A stretch of DNA of 64,000 bases from Microvirga aerilata. Its GTDB lineage: Bacteria; Pseudomonadota; Alphaproteobacteria; Rhizobiales; Beijerinckiaceae. The position numbers were made by a program, and so were the translations under genes. The stretch lies in contig NZ_JAEQMY010000003.1 of the NCBI RefSeq assembly GCF_016743775.1, positions 62,001 to 126,000 on the forward strand, given 5' to 3'. The notes under the pieces were generated by a model. The model searched no databases. It was not told where the DNA came from and saw only the letters and a program-made list of their open reading frames with translations. The first letter of the stretch is position 1; each line of letters opens with the position of its first letter. Of this stretch, positions 25,488 through 34,596 are shown piece by piece.

Positions 25488-26288
25488 TCAGCGACCAGAA
25501 AACACCGGATCCCGTTTCTCCAGGAAGGCTTTGCGGCCTTCCACCGCATCGGCGCTGTCGAAGCACAGATCGGCAAGAGCCAGAGGGTCCACATCGGGGC
25601 GCATCGTCCCGACCGCTTCGTCGATGGCGGCCTTGGCGGCCCTGATCGTCAAGGGCGCGTTCCGGGCGATGCCTTCGGCAAGCGCCTGGGTGGCCGATTC
25701 CAGCTCACCGTCCGGCACCACCCGCTGCACGACCCCGAGGCGCTCGGCCTCCTTCGCGTCGATCCGCCGTGCGGTGAAGAACAGGTCCTTCGCGGCCGGC
25801 GCGCCGACGGCGGCGGTCACGAGCTTCATGGCGCCGGGCGGGTAGCCGATGCCGAGCCGGGCGGCCGGAATCCCGAAGACGGCGTTCTCCGATGCGACCC
25901 GCAGGTCGCAGGACAGGGCCAGCCCGAAGCCCCCGCCGAGGCAGAAGCGGCGAATCATGGCGATGACTGGCTTCGAGCAATGGGCCACGGCCCAGAAGGC
26001 CGCTTCGTTGGCAGCCTCGTAGAGCCTCCCGCCCTGCGCATTCGCCCGCACCGTCTCGAACTCCGCGATGTCGGCGCCGGAGGCGAAGGAATCGCGGCCG
26101 GCCCCTCGCAGGATCGCCACCCGAACCTGCGGGTCCCGGTCGAGGGCGGCCATGAGGGCCGGAAACGCCTTCCACATCTCGAGGTCGACGGCGTTGTGCT
26201 TGGACGGATTGTCGATGGCCACCGTCGCGATGCCGTCGGAAAGAGAGACGGCGATCTTGGCGGTCGACGGTGAAAAAGAGTAGGTCAT
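25488..26288 (-). CDS. Enoyl-CoA hydratase/isomerase family protein
   Basis: 266 residues of the crotonase fold: AILRGAGRDSFASGADIAEF holds the first oxyanion loop, and CLGGGFGLALSCDLRVASE the second. In true hydratases two glutamates are catalytic; the second here falls near AARLGIGYPPGA and is not a clear Glu, so the exact reaction (hydratase, isomerase or other) is open. Single gene, divergent from cysE. Confidence 0.85.
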   Translation of the reverse strand: MTYSFSPSTAKIAVSLSDGIATVAIDNPSKHNAVDLEMWKAFPALMAALDRDPQVRVAILRGAGRDSFASGADIAEFETVRANAQGGRLYEAANEAAFWAVAHCSKPVIAMIRRFCLGGGFGLALSCDLRVASENAVFGIPAARLGIGYPPGAMKLVTAAVGAPAAKDLFFTARRIDAKEAERLGVVQRVVPDGELESATQALAEGIARNAPLTIRAAKAAIDEAVGTMRPDVDPLALADLCFDSADAVEGRKAFLEKRDPVFSGR

Positions 26289-26367
26289 GGCTTGCTTGGA
26301 TCTGTGGTAAGGGGCCGGGGCTTATTATCTATGCTTATGCGATAGCTGAGCCGGCAGGGAGACTATC

Positions 26368-27204
26368 ATGACACAAACGCGCCTGAAGCCGGGAGTGCAC
26401 GAACCGGTTGCCGGGAAGGTGGACCCGATCTGGGATCGCCTGCGCGCGGAGGCCGAGGCTATCGTGCAGGCCGAGCCTGCCCTTGCCGGGTTCGCTCTCA
26501 GCTCCCTGCTTCACCAGCCGAGCCTCGAGGCCGCCGTCATCCACCGGGTCGCTTCGCGCCTGGGCCATGCGGCGGTGCCGGCCGACATCATCGAGCAGAT
26601 CTTCCTTGAGGCGGTCGAGCAGGACAACACCATGGGGGCGGCCTTCCGGGCCGACATCAGCGCCGTGCTCGACCGGGACCCCGTCGTGACGCGGGCGGTC
26701 GAGCCCGTGCTCTACTTCAAGGGCTTTCACGCCATCCAGACCCACCGTCTCGCGCACTGGCTGTGGAAGCGGGGGCGGCAGGACTTTGCCCTTTATCTTC
26801 AAAGCCGCTCCTCCGCCGTGTTCCAGACGGACATCCATCCGGCGGCCCGCATCGGGCGCGGCATCTTCCTCGATCACGCCACCGGGCTCGTGGTGGGGGC
26901 GACCGCCGTCATCGAGGACAACGTCTCGATGCTCCAGGACGTGACGCTCGGCGGAACCGGCAAGGAGCGCGGCGACCGGCATCCGAAGATCCGCCATGGG
27001 GTGCTGATCGGCGCCGGCGCCAAGATCCTGGGCAACATCGAGGTCGGCCATTGCGCGAGAATCGCCGCCGGCTCCGTGGTGCTGCAGCCGGTGCCCCATA
27101 ACGCCACGGTGGCCGGCATTCCGGCGAAGGTTGTCGGCACCGCCGGATGCGCGGAGCCCGCCCGCTCCATGGATCATTGCTTCTCGCAGTCCGACGGAAT
27201 CTAG
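26368..27204 (+). CDS. cysE: Serine O-acetyltransferase
   Basis: 278 residues: the alpha-helical N-terminal domain (PVWDRLRAEAE-like start, LSSLLHQPSLEAAV) and a left-handed hexapeptide beta-helix ending in LGGTGKERGDRHPKI, the loop that carries the catalytic region in CysE. It makes O-acetylserine from serine and acetyl-CoA, the first step of cysteine synthesis. The C-terminus extends about 15 residues beyond the fold, where feedback inhibition by cysteine is mediated in homologues. Confidence 0.94.
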   Translation: MTQTRLKPGVHEPVAGKVDPIWDRLRAEAEAIVQAEPALAGFALSSLLHQPSLEAAVIHRVASRLGHAAVPADIIEQIFLEAVEQDNTMGAAFRADISAVLDRDPVVTRAVEPVLYFKGFHAIQTHRLAHWLWKRGRQDFALYLQSRSSAVFQTDIHPAARIGRGIFLDHATGLVVGATAVIEDNVSMLQDVTLGGTGKERGDRHPKIRHGVLIGAGAKILGNIEVGHCARIAAGSVVLQPVPHNATVAGIPAKVVGTAGCAEPARSMDHCFSQSDGI

Positions 27205-27296
27205 GACAAGTGGTCCCTTCAGGGGACCCAACGCCGCTTGCCCGCGTTGGCGGGGCATGGCAAGTCAGCATCCGTGACATCAAGAAAGGACCTGTA

Positions 27297-27509
27297 GTGG
27301 AAAAAAACGAGATGGCTAAAGTCGAGCGCTATCTGCGCCAGACCTTTGCGAACCACTCGATCCGCGTGGTCGGTCGTCCGAAAAAGACCGATTCGGCGGA
27401 AGTTTATATCGGTGAGGAATTCGTCGGCGTGCTCTTCGTCGACGATGAGGACGGGGACCGCTCCTTCAACTTCACCATGGCCATCCTCGATACGGATATC
27501 GAGGAATAA
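27297..27509 (+). CDS. DUF3126 family protein
   Basis: 70 residues of a short conserved alphaproteobacterial protein (IRVVGRPKKTDSAEVYIGEE, then GVLFVDDEDGDRSFNF) of unknown function. GTG at 27297 is preferred because AAAGGA lies 6 bases before it and gives the family's usual length; the ATG at 27312 lacks a ribosome site. It sits between cysE and the gamma-carbonic anhydrase gene on the same strand. Confidence 0.85.
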   Translation: MEKNEMAKVERYLRQTFANHSIRVVGRPKKTDSAEVYIGEEFVGVLFVDDEDGDRSFNFTMAILDTDIEE

Positions 27510-27570
27510 GAGGCGCCTTTCGCAGCAGAATTCTCAAAAGTTCTGCTGCCCCTCACATCGCGGACCGAAG

Positions 27571-28101
27571 ATGCCGATCTACAGCCTCGACGACATCGCC
27601 CCGATTCTGCCCGAGCCGGATCGCTTCTGGATCGCTCCGGATGCCCACGTGATCGGCAAGGTCCGGCTGGCGCGGGATGTGGGAGTCTGGTTCGGGGCCG
27701 TGCTGCGCGGCGACAATGAGCTGATCGATGTCAATGAGGCCACCAACATCCAGGAAGGGGCGCTGCTCCACACGGATATGGGCGCGCCCTTGACCGTCGG
27801 GGCAGGGTGCACGGTCGGGCACAAGGCCATCCTGCACGGCTGCACCATCGGCGAGAATTCGCTCATCGGCATGGGAGCGACCATCCTGAACCACGCGCGC
27901 ATCGGCGCGAACTGCCTCGTGGGCGCCAATGCACTCGTGACGGAAGGCAAGGAATTCCCGGACAACTCACTGATCGTCGGCGCACCGGCCAAGGCCATCC
28001 GGGTGCTCGACGAAGCGGCCATCGAACGGCTCCGCTGGTCGGCCCGGAGCTATGTGGACAACTGGAAGCGGTTCTCGAAAGGAATGAGGCGGATCGACTG
28101 A
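27571..28101 (+). CDS. Gamma-type carbonic anhydrase-like protein
   Basis: 176 residues forming a trimeric left-handed beta-helix with the three zinc histidines at His67 (LLHTDMG), His84 and His89 (VGHKAILHGC). Proteins of this group hydrate CO2 or act as acyltransferases; in alphaproteobacteria they are ancestors of the complex I-associated gamma-CA subunits of plants. Conservation of all three ligands favours metal binding. The gene ends at a bidirectional terminator. Confidence 0.88.
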   Translation: MPIYSLDDIAPILPEPDRFWIAPDAHVIGKVRLARDVGVWFGAVLRGDNELIDVNEATNIQEGALLHTDMGAPLTVGAGCTVGHKAILHGCTIGENSLIGMGATILNHARIGANCLVGANALVTEGKEFPDNSLIVGAPAKAIRVLDEAAIERLRWSARSYVDNWKRFSKGMRRID

Positions 28102-28137
28102 TCCGCCTCGCAAGCTGCCACATCGATGGAGTGAATG

Positions 28138-28168
28138 GAAAAGCCGGCGCCCATGGCGCCGGTTTTCA
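28138..28168. terminator. Bidirectional terminator between convergent genes
   Basis: An 8-base-pair palindrome CCGGCGCC/GGCGCCGG with A-run before and T-run after (GAAAAG...GGTTTTC), between the carbonic anhydrase and transglutaminase-like genes. A second perfect hairpin (GAGGCGGATC/GATCCGCCTC, 28086-28109) spans the upstream stop codon but lacks a T-run. Confidence 0.85.
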
Positions 28169-28852
28169 TTAGCGGTTTGCGGTGGTGGTCGGCGAGGAGG
28201 CGATGCCGCCCAGCGAAACCCAGCCGACCGTGTCCTGGCTCTCGCGCTTGATGTAGACGTAGCCGGTCCGGTGCCAGGGCAGGATCGATGAGGTCTTGTT
28301 GTCGAGGATGAAATCGCCGCGGTTCGTGCGCACCATCAGCACGGCATGGCCTTCGCCCAGCTCGTCGATCACGACGGTCATGCGCATGGCGCGGCGGGGC
28401 AGGCCGCTCTCGACGAGCAGGCGGCGCTTGAGAAGCTGGAAGTCCTCGCAGTCGCCCTGGCCGTCATCGGGAAAGCCCCAGGTGTCGACGACGCCGAAGT
28501 GGTCCGCGTCGGTCACGGCCTTGATGCCGGAATTCACGCGCTGGTTAACCGAAACGATGATCTTCCAGACCTGCGGCGTAAGCTCGATCACATCGGCCTC
28601 GCTCACGCTGACGGCGCATTCGGACCGGTAAGTCTCGCAAAACTTGGACCAGCCCTGAAGGGGCTTGGCAGCGCCCATGCTCGAAATCGGGCTGCTGGTG
28701 ACCGGCAGGGCCGCCAGGGTTTGAGCCTGAACGGTAGCGCCTGAAAGCAGGAAGGATAATCCGAGAAGAAACGCTTTTGCGAATGTGCCCGAAAAGGCCG
28801 ACTTCCCATTTAAGCCACGGAAAAGGCCGTTCTTGAAATAATCCTGCCGCAT
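28169..28852 (-). CDS. Secreted transglutaminase-like cysteine peptidase (BTLCP type)
   Basis: 227 residues: an N-terminal export signal with hydrophobic core FLLGLSFLLSGATVQAQ (about 30-47), then a transglutaminase-like domain with catalytic Cys in DGQGDCEDFQLLKRR and His in GEGHAVLMVRTNRGDF, plus Asp in FILDN. This matches the bacterial BTLCP family; homologues in pseudomonads (LapG) cleave surface adhesins under c-di-GMP control, but no LapD-like gene is near. An upstream in-frame extension would run through a consensus EcfG promoter at 28934-28958, so I place the start at 28852. Confidence 0.85.
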   Translation of the reverse strand: MRQDYFKNGLFRGLNGKSAFSGTFAKAFLLGLSFLLSGATVQAQTLAALPVTSSPISSMGAAKPLQGWSKFCETYRSECAVSVSEADVIELTPQVWKIIVSVNQRVNSGIKAVTDADHFGVVDTWGFPDDGQGDCEDFQLLKRRLLVESGLPRRAMRMTVVIDELGEGHAVLMVRTNRGDFILDNKTSSILPWHRTGYVYIKRESQDTVGWVSLGGIASSPTTTANR

Positions 28853-28933
28853 GCCCCACCAGCCGGTTAATCTTCTTTTAACCAAACTGACATGCTTACA
28901 TTTAAGGCTCAAGCGGAAAGTAAAAGGTGAGTT

Positions 28934-28958
28934 AACGCGTCGCGCTTGGACCGGTTCC
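28934..28958 (-). promoter_or_regulatory. Consensus EcfG-type promoter for the BTLCP gene
   Basis: Minus strand: GGAAC (28958-28954), 16 bases, CGTT (28937-28934), a perfect match. The implied transcript start is about 75 nt before the ATG at 28852. Confidence 0.7.
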
Positions 28959-29143
28959 GTTATGGTTAACGAAAATTTCAACCATGAGCGCCGATGAGGA
29001 ACCCGGCTCCTCGCGAGGATCGGGGAGCTTGCGCTAACCTGTTGGTTTTTCTCGGCCGAGAGGCCACATAGGGCTGACCCGACGCGCCCTCCGCAACGCC
29101 GCCGTCATGAGAAGTTGTGCCGGCCACCCATCAAAAGCCGTTC

Positions 29144-29959
29144 ATGTCCCCAAATCAGCCCCGCACCCGTGAGCCGATCCTCAACCTGCCGGCCGCCATC
29201 ACTCTCTGCCTGCTGGCCCTCGTCGGCATCCATGCCGCCCGGCTTCTCCTGTCGGAGGAAACCGATTTCACCCTGATCATCGATTGGGCCGTGATTCCGG
29301 CCCGCTGGTCGGTGGCGTTCGGGGGAGTTCAGGCCGAGGAGGTCATGACCTCCCTGCGCGAGGGCGTGGCGGAGGATACGCTCACCCCGCTCATGGCCCT
29401 TGCTCAGTATGTCCTGGACGGCGGGGAGGGGCGCCCCCTCACGGCGCTGACCTACGCGGTCCTGCATGGCTCCTGGGCGCACGTGCTCATCAACAGCGTC
29501 TGGCTGGCCGCCTTCGGGACGCCCATCGTCAGGCGGTGCGGAGCCGGACGTCTCTTCATCCTGCTGGCGGCATCGGCCATTGGCGGCGCCGTTCTCTACG
29601 TGCTGATGAACCCGCTGCAGGTTCTGCCGATGATCGGCGCATCCGGCGCCGTCTCCGGCCTCATGGCGGCGGCATCGTGGTTCATGTTCGCGCCTGCCTC
29701 CTGGCATTGGGAAGGGCGCCTGACCCAGCCCCACGAGCGACCGCGCGAGACCATCGGGCATATGGTCCGCAACCGGCAGGTTCTGATCTTCCTAGGAATA
29801 TGGTTCGTCACCAACTACGTGTTCGCCTTCGTCCAGCCCCTGGGTCTCATGGATGCGAGCATCGCCTGGGAGGCGCATATCGGCGGCTTCGTCGTAGGGC
29901 TTCTCGTTTTCCCCCTGCTGGACCCGCTTCCTGCCAGGCCCCGCCGCATCTCGGCTTGA
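29144..29959 (+). CDS. Rhomboid-family intramembrane protease
   Basis: About 271 residues with six or seven membrane segments. The rhomboid nucleophile motif GASGAVSG holds the serine near residue 172; AHVLINSVWLAAFG resembles the HxxxN loop with Asn; the histidine partner is in EAHIGGFVVG near the end. It probably cleaves single-pass membrane proteins. The start could be at 29117 or 29144. It is a single gene and is followed by a gap of 138 bases. Confidence 0.82.
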   Translation: MSPNQPRTREPILNLPAAITLCLLALVGIHAARLLLSEETDFTLIIDWAVIPARWSVAFGGVQAEEVMTSLREGVAEDTLTPLMALAQYVLDGGEGRPLTALTYAVLHGSWAHVLINSVWLAAFGTPIVRRCGAGRLFILLAASAIGGAVLYVLMNPLQVLPMIGASGAVSGLMAAASWFMFAPASWHWEGRLTQPHERPRETIGHMVRNRQVLIFLGIWFVTNYVFAFVQPLGLMDASIAWEAHIGGFVVGLLVFPLLDPLPARPRRISA

Positions 29960-30097
29960 AACCGACACGGTTTGCCCCGATCATCTTGAGGCTGACGGAG
30001 GGTTCTTGATCCCGTGTCACGGGGGCAGGAACCCGGCATCAGCCTTGCGGATGCGGGGGCTGACGGTCTTTCGCCTTCGCGCAACGGGAGGGAAAAT

Positions 30098-30529
30098 ATG
30101 ATCGTCAACAAGATCCTTGAACTCAAGGGCCGCGACGTGGTCACCATAGAGCCCGCACAGGCCTTGAGCGAAGCAGTCAAGGTTCTCTCGGAACGCAGGA
30201 TCGGCGCCCTTCTCATCGTGGACGGTCAGAGGCCGGTCTCGGGCATCATCTCCGAGCGCGACATCGTTCGGGCCGTCGCCGCGCAGGGCATCAAAGCTCT
30301 GGAGGAGCCGGTCTCCCGTTTCATGACCGAGAAAGTGGTCACCTGCACGGGCCAGACCTCCATCAACGACGTGATGGAGCTGATGACCGAGCAGAAATTC
30401 CGGCACGTCCCGGTGGTGGAAGGCGGGCGCCTTGCGGGCATCATCTCCATCGGAGACGTGGTGAAGCTGCGTCTCGAGGAGGTCGAGGCCGAGGCCCAGG
30501 CGATCAAGGAATATATCGCAACCGCCTGA
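30098..30529 (+). CDS. Two-CBS-domain protein
   Basis: 143 residues: CBS1 at about 10-60 (VSGIISERDIVRAV) and CBS2 at about 75-125 (LAGIISIGDVVKLRLEE). Paired CBS domains bind adenosyl compounds such as ATP, AMP or SAM and sense energy charge, often with a partner that is not adjacent. GGGAGGG precedes the ATG at 30098 at good distance; a longer upstream frame lacks one. No neighbour obviously needs such a regulator. Confidence 0.9.
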   Translation: MIVNKILELKGRDVVTIEPAQALSEAVKVLSERRIGALLIVDGQRPVSGIISERDIVRAVAAQGIKALEEPVSRFMTEKVVTCTGQTSINDVMELMTEQKFRHVPVVEGGRLAGIISIGDVVKLRLEEVEAEAQAIKEYIATA

Positions 30530-30573
30530 CGGAGGCGTTCCGGCCGGAATGCGCCCACCTCGCACGGAAAGCT

Positions 30574-31584
30574 TCAGCGAGCCTGCGACTCCTGCAGCAG
30601 CTCGAGAAGGTCCGGCAGGGCGCGTTCCGTGGCCTGCTTGCCGAGCGCGATGCATTCCTGCGCCCGGTGAAACTCGAACAGGCCCATCTTCGCCAGCTTG
30701 GGGGCTACCATGATGTCCGGCGGGTCGCCGGCCAGCCGCGAGCGGGCAATGCGGTCCTGGGTGATGTTGAAGGCGTCGACCATCACGGTCGCCATCCCGG
30801 GCGCATTCGGCTTGCGCGGCTTGTCTCCCCGCGAGCCTGGGAAGATGCCCCAGCGCCGGGGAGCGTCCCCGATGGCCTGCTCGATCTCCTGCTCGTCGCT
30901 GTCCTCGGTGTCGTAGGATTGGATGACCGTCCCGCGCACGCGCACCTCGCCGTTGAGGTTCACGCAGATCACGATGTCGGCGCCCAGGGCGCGGGCAGCC
31001 GTGATGGGGATAGGGTTGACCAATGCGCCATCCATCAGCCAGCGGCCTCCGATCATCACGGGATCGAAAACACCCGGAAGGGCATACGACGCCCGCATGG
31101 CCTGGACGAGGGGGCCGCGGGTCAGCCAGATCTCGTGTCCGCTCACGAGCTCGGTGGCGATGGTGCAGAACCTGACCGGCAGGTTCTCGACCCGCTTGTC
31201 GGTGAGATCCTGATCGAGCAGGCGCTGCAGGCGCCCCCCGGCGATCAGACCCGCTCCGCTGAAATGAAAATCAAGAAGCCCCATCACGCGCCGCTTGGTG
31301 AGCGACAGGGCGAATGCCTCCAGCTCGTCGAGCTTGCCCGCCGCGTAGCAGCCGCCCACCACCGCGCCGATGGAGCAGCCGGCAATCACGTCGGGAACGA
31401 TGCCGGCTTCGTTGAGGACCCGCAGAACGCCGATATGGGACCAGCCCCGCGCGGCGCCGCCGCCCAGCGCCAGACCGATCCTCACCTTCGACCGGGGCTC
31501 GCGCTCAATGGGGGGCTTGATGTCCGCCACGCCGCCGCCGCCCCCCGACCCGGCGCTGCGCCGGGCGATCCCGTCCCACAACAT
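30574..31584 (-). CDS. Patatin-like phospholipase/acylhydrolase
   Basis: 336 residues. The patatin oxyanion motif GGGAARGWSHIGVL (about 41-54) and nucleophile elbow GCSIGAVVGG (Ser near 71) are followed by the DGALVNP aspartate of the Ser-Asp dyad (near 187). This is the RssA/YchK type found across proteobacteria. Substrate unknown. A C-terminal extension of about 100 residues, including a basic stretch RGDKPRKPNA, follows the catalytic domain. Confidence 0.87.
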   Translation of the reverse strand: MLWDGIARRSAGSGGGGGVADIKPPIEREPRSKVRIGLALGGGAARGWSHIGVLRVLNEAGIVPDVIAGCSIGAVVGGCYAAGKLDELEAFALSLTKRRVMGLLDFHFSGAGLIAGGRLQRLLDQDLTDKRVENLPVRFCTIATELVSGHEIWLTRGPLVQAMRASYALPGVFDPVMIGGRWLMDGALVNPIPITAARALGADIVICVNLNGEVRVRGTVIQSYDTEDSDEQEIEQAIGDAPRRWGIFPGSRGDKPRKPNAPGMATVMVDAFNITQDRIARSRLAGDPPDIMVAPKLAKMGLFEFHRAQECIALGKQATERALPDLLELLQESQAR

Positions 31585-31668
31585 CGTTCAACTCCAAGGC
31601 ACTTGCCTCCTATTCATGCCAGGCTCTGATGAAGAGGGCGTGAATGGCGCCTCAAAGTTTCAATTAGG

Positions 31669-32829
31669 TCAGGTTGAGGAAAACTGAACAGTTGAGCGCT
31701 GCAAAGCCCGCTGCGACATGACGATGATGATGAAGGCGAAGCCGATGAGCAGGCCCAGCATGGCGCGCAGGCTGAGGAGCTCCCCGCCGAAGCCGATGAG
31801 CGGCGGACCGAGCAGCAGGCCGCCATAGCCCAGCGTCGCCACCATGGCGACCCCCATGCTGGGCGGGATCCCGTCCATCTGGCCGGCGGTGCTGAAGAGA
31901 ACCGGCACGGTGTTGGCAAGGCCGACGCCCACGAGGGCGAAGCCGATGGAGGCGGGCACCGGATGCGGCAGGAGCATCGCCAGGGCAAGCCCGAAGGCCG
32001 AGAGCAATCCGCCGAGCTGGATCGTGCGGACGCGGCCCAGGTGACGGACCACGAAGTCGCCCATGAACCGGCAGATCGTCATGGCGAGCGAGAAGGCGGC
32101 AAAGCCGATGACGGCGGCCTCCAGGCTCGCGCCGGCAACGGTCTGGAGATAGATCGCCGACCAGTCGACGATGGCGCCTTCGACAATGAAGCAGAACATG
32201 GCGAGCACCGCCAGGAGGATGACGGCTCCGCGAGGCCAGGCAAAGCCATGGCCCTCCGTCGTCCTATCCGTCTCTCCCATGGTCCAGAAGGCAGCCAGGA
32301 GGAAGAGAAGGCCCATTCCTGAACAGGACAGGAGAAGCGTCGGCGCGATGCCGACATCGAGGGAGATGAGGAGGCCGGAGACGGCCGCTCCCGCAAGACC
32401 GCCGAGGCTGAAGAAGGCGTGGAAGGACGACATGATCGCCGAGCCCCAGGCCTTCTCCACCACGGTGGCGTTGGTGTTCATCGCGATGTCCATGGTGCCG
32501 TTGCAGGCTCCGGCCACCAGGGAAGCGACGACGAAGAGGCCCAGGCTCGGGGCGAAGCCTGGCAGAAGCAGCGCCGCCGCGAAGGAAAAGGCCGCGATCA
32601 GGGTCATCGTCCGGCTTCCCACAACGGCAACCGCCCACCCGATCACCGGCATCAGCGCGACGGCGCCGAGGGAAAAGGCTAGGAGACCGAGGCTGAGCTG
32701 CCCGTCCGACAGCCCGAGCGCCACCTTGAACCGGGGAAGCTGGGCCGCCCAGGTGCCGATGCCGAAGCCGTTGCCGAAGAAGAGGGCGCTTGCCGCCGCC
32801 CGGGCGAGAAAAAGGTCACGTTGTGTCAT
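31669..32829 (-). CDS. Major facilitator superfamily transporter
   Basis: About 386 residues with roughly 12 membrane helices; the start at 32829 (MTQRDLFLARAAAS) is placed just before the first helix, with an ORF extension upstream that lacks support. Motifs are those of a drug-exporter-like MFS protein with a short central loop (MGETDRTTEGHG). Substrate not predictable. It lies between the patatin gene and hisI, all on the minus strand. Confidence 0.8.
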   Translation of the reverse strand: MTQRDLFLARAAASALFFGNGFGIGTWAAQLPRFKVALGLSDGQLSLGLLAFSLGAVALMPVIGWAVAVVGSRTMTLIAAFSFAAALLLPGFAPSLGLFVVASLVAGACNGTMDIAMNTNATVVEKAWGSAIMSSFHAFFSLGGLAGAAVSGLLISLDVGIAPTLLLSCSGMGLLFLLAAFWTMGETDRTTEGHGFAWPRGAVILLAVLAMFCFIVEGAIVDWSAIYLQTVAGASLEAAVIGFAAFSLAMTICRFMGDFVVRHLGRVRTIQLGGLLSAFGLALAMLLPHPVPASIGFALVGVGLANTVPVLFSTAGQMDGIPPSMGVAMVATLGYGGLLLGPPLIGFGGELLSLRAMLGLLIGFAFIIIVMSQRALQRSTVQFSST

Positions 32830-32913
32830 CCGGCCATCTCTACCGGGCAACGCGGGAAAATGCACCCGTTCACTTGTGAGTGGGAGCTCGCCATCTCAGA
32901 GGGACCTGCGGCC

Positions 32914-33330
32914 TCAGTCGACGGCGAGGCGAGGCTCGCCGCCGGAGATCTCGACCTTCCGGTAGAAGCAGGAGCGGCGGCCCGTGTGGCAGCAGCCGCC
33001 ATCGCCCGCCACTGTGACCTTGAGCAGGAGAGCGTCCTGGTCGCAGTCGACCCGCATCTCCACCACGGTCTGGATCTGCCCGCTCGTGGCCCCCTTGTGC
33101 CAGAGCTCCCCGCGGGACCGGGACCAGTACCAGGCCTCCCCCGTTTCAAGGGTCCTGGCCAGGGCCGCGTCGTTCATGTGGGCGACCATGAGGATGTCGC
33201 CTGTCGCCGCGTCGACGGTGACGCAGGTGATCAGCCCATCCGGTCCGAAGCGAGGGGAGAGCATCGTTCCCTCCTCAAGCTCGGTCTTGGGTCCCGGAGC
33301 GGGGAACAGGGTGGGGTGCGACGTGCCCAT
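32914..33330 (-). CDS. hisI: Phosphoribosyl-AMP cyclohydrolase
   Basis: 138 residues, single-domain HisI. It opens the adenine ring of PR-AMP in the third step of histidine synthesis. Zinc ligands are seen in [13 protein letters not shown], and [15 protein letters not shown] is the family C-terminal motif. The frame is open further upstream but the ATG at 33328-33330 gives the family length. It follows folE by 8 bases, so the two share a transcript. Confidence 0.95.
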   Translation of the reverse strand: MGTSHPTLFPAPGPKTELEEGTMLSPRFGPDGLITCVTVDAATGDILMVAHMNDAALARTLETGEAWYWSRSRGELWHKGATSGQIQTVVEMRVDCDQDALLLKVTVAGDGGCCHTGRRSCFYRKVEISGGEPRLAVD

Positions 33331-33338
33331 GGACCGCC

Positions 33339-33974
33339 TTAGCCCCTGCCGTTCCGCACCAGTGTCAGGAAGCGCACCTGCTCGGCGGGGTCCGTCTTGA
33401 AGACGCCGGAGAACTGGGTCGTGAGCGTCAGCGCCCCGGCCTTCTGCACCCCGCGCATGGACATGCACATATGCTCGGCCTCGATCATCACGGCAACGCC
33501 GCGCGGCTCGAGCGCCTTTTCCATGGCCGTGGCGATCTGTGCCGTCATGGTCTCCTGGGTCTGCAGGCGGCGCGCATAGGCATCGACGAGGCGGGCCAGC
33601 TTGGAGAGCCCCACGACGCCTTTGGTCGGATAGTAGGCCACATGCGCCACGCCGTAGAACGGCACCATATGATGCTCGCAATGGGAATAGAAGGGGATGT
33701 CGCGCACCAGCACGATATCGTCGTAGCCTTCGACCTCGCGGAAGATCTTGTCGAGGATCTCGCCCGGCTCTTCATCGTAGCCGGAATAGAGTTCCTTGAA
33801 GGCCTTGGCGACGCGCTTGGGGGTATCGTGGAGACCCTCCCTGGCCGGATCGTCTCCGGCCCAACGGATGAGGATCCGCACCGCTGCTTCGGCTTCCTCG
33901 CGGCTTGGGATCCCGGTAGGCTTCTCGGCTGCTGGACTCAGACGCGGAGACAAGGACTTGACGACATCACTCAC
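33339..33974 (-). CDS. folE: GTP cyclohydrolase I
   Basis: 211 residues. It makes 7,8-dihydroneopterin triphosphate for folate synthesis. The catalytic and zinc motifs are clear: [15 protein letters not shown] (Cys, His, His near 104-108) and [12 protein letters not shown] holding the third cysteine, and [20 protein letters not shown] for the substrate site. It heads the folE-hisI pair and is divergent from the Fe-S scaffold gene. Confidence 0.97.
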   Translation of the reverse strand: MSDVVKSLSPRLSPAAEKPTGIPSREEAEAAVRILIRWAGDDPAREGLHDTPKRVAKAFKELYSGYDEEPGEILDKIFREVEGYDDIVLVRDIPFYSHCEHHMVPFYGVAHVAYYPTKGVVGLSKLARLVDAYARRLQTQETMTAQIATAMEKALEPRGVAVMIEAEHMCMSMRGVQKAGALTLTTQFSGVFKTDPAEQVRFLTLVRNGRG

Positions 33975-34134
33975 ACGGGGCCCCTTTCTAGTCTTTTGAC
34001 GTGCGGAAGCTCGGCGGCTTCCTGCGTATTTCGGCTATTCGGCGCTCATCTTCGGCAGTGCGCCCGGTCGCGAAGTTCGGGCACATTGTGTATTCGATAC
34101 CTATATAGAGTTAAAGCGTATATTCCCAACCGTA

Positions 34135-34596
34135 ATGTCACAGGCTGTCATGCTGAACGAAATCTACAGCCGGCGCATTCTCGAGCTTGCCGCCAGCATT
34201 CCGCATCTCGGGCGGTTGCCCGACGCCCAAGCGTCCGCGACGGTTCGCTCGAAGCTTTGCGGCTCGACGGTGACGGTCGATTTGAAGCTCGACGGCAATG
34301 TGGTGACGGCTTTTGCTCACGATGTGAAAGCCTGTGCCCTGGGCCAGGCCTCGTGCGCGATCATGGGACGGCATGTAATCGGCTCGACGGCCGACGAGCT
34401 GCGGGACGTCCGTGACGCGGCAAGCCGCCTGCTCAAAGCCGACGGACAGGCGCCCCAAGGCAAATGGCAGGACCTGCAGGTTCTGGAGCCGCTGCGGGAT
34501 TACAAGGCCCGCCACGCTTCCATCCTTCTCACCTTCGACGCGGTCGTGGAGGCCCTCGACCAAATCGAGGCGGGGCGCGCCAAGAGCGTGGAATAA
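34135..34596 (+). CDS. IscU/NifU-type Fe-S cluster scaffold homologue with altered ligands
   Basis: 153 residues with the NifU_N/IscU fold: KLCGSTVTV (Cys42), KACALGQASC (Cys67 and Cys74). In IscU and SufU three cysteines plus an aspartate hold the cluster. Here, by my alignment from memory, the aspartate position is Ser44 and the third cysteine is replaced by His127 in KARHASILL. Such variants are common in alphaproteobacteria, so the role as scaffold is unproven. It overlaps nothing but runs directly into yidD, one base apart. Confidence 0.8.
   Translation: MSQAVMLNEIYSRRILELAASIPHLGRLPDAQASATVRSKLCGSTVTVDLKLDGNVVTAFAHDVKACALGQASCAIMGRHVIGSTADELRDVRDAASRLLKADGQAPQGKWQDLQVLEPLRDYKARHASILLTFDAVVEALDQIEAGRAKSVE

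Noticed and set aside
28086-28109. GAGGCGGATC hairpin over the carbonic anhydrase stop codon
   Set aside because: Perfect stem but no T-run; the A/T-flanked palindrome at 28138-28168 is the better terminator.
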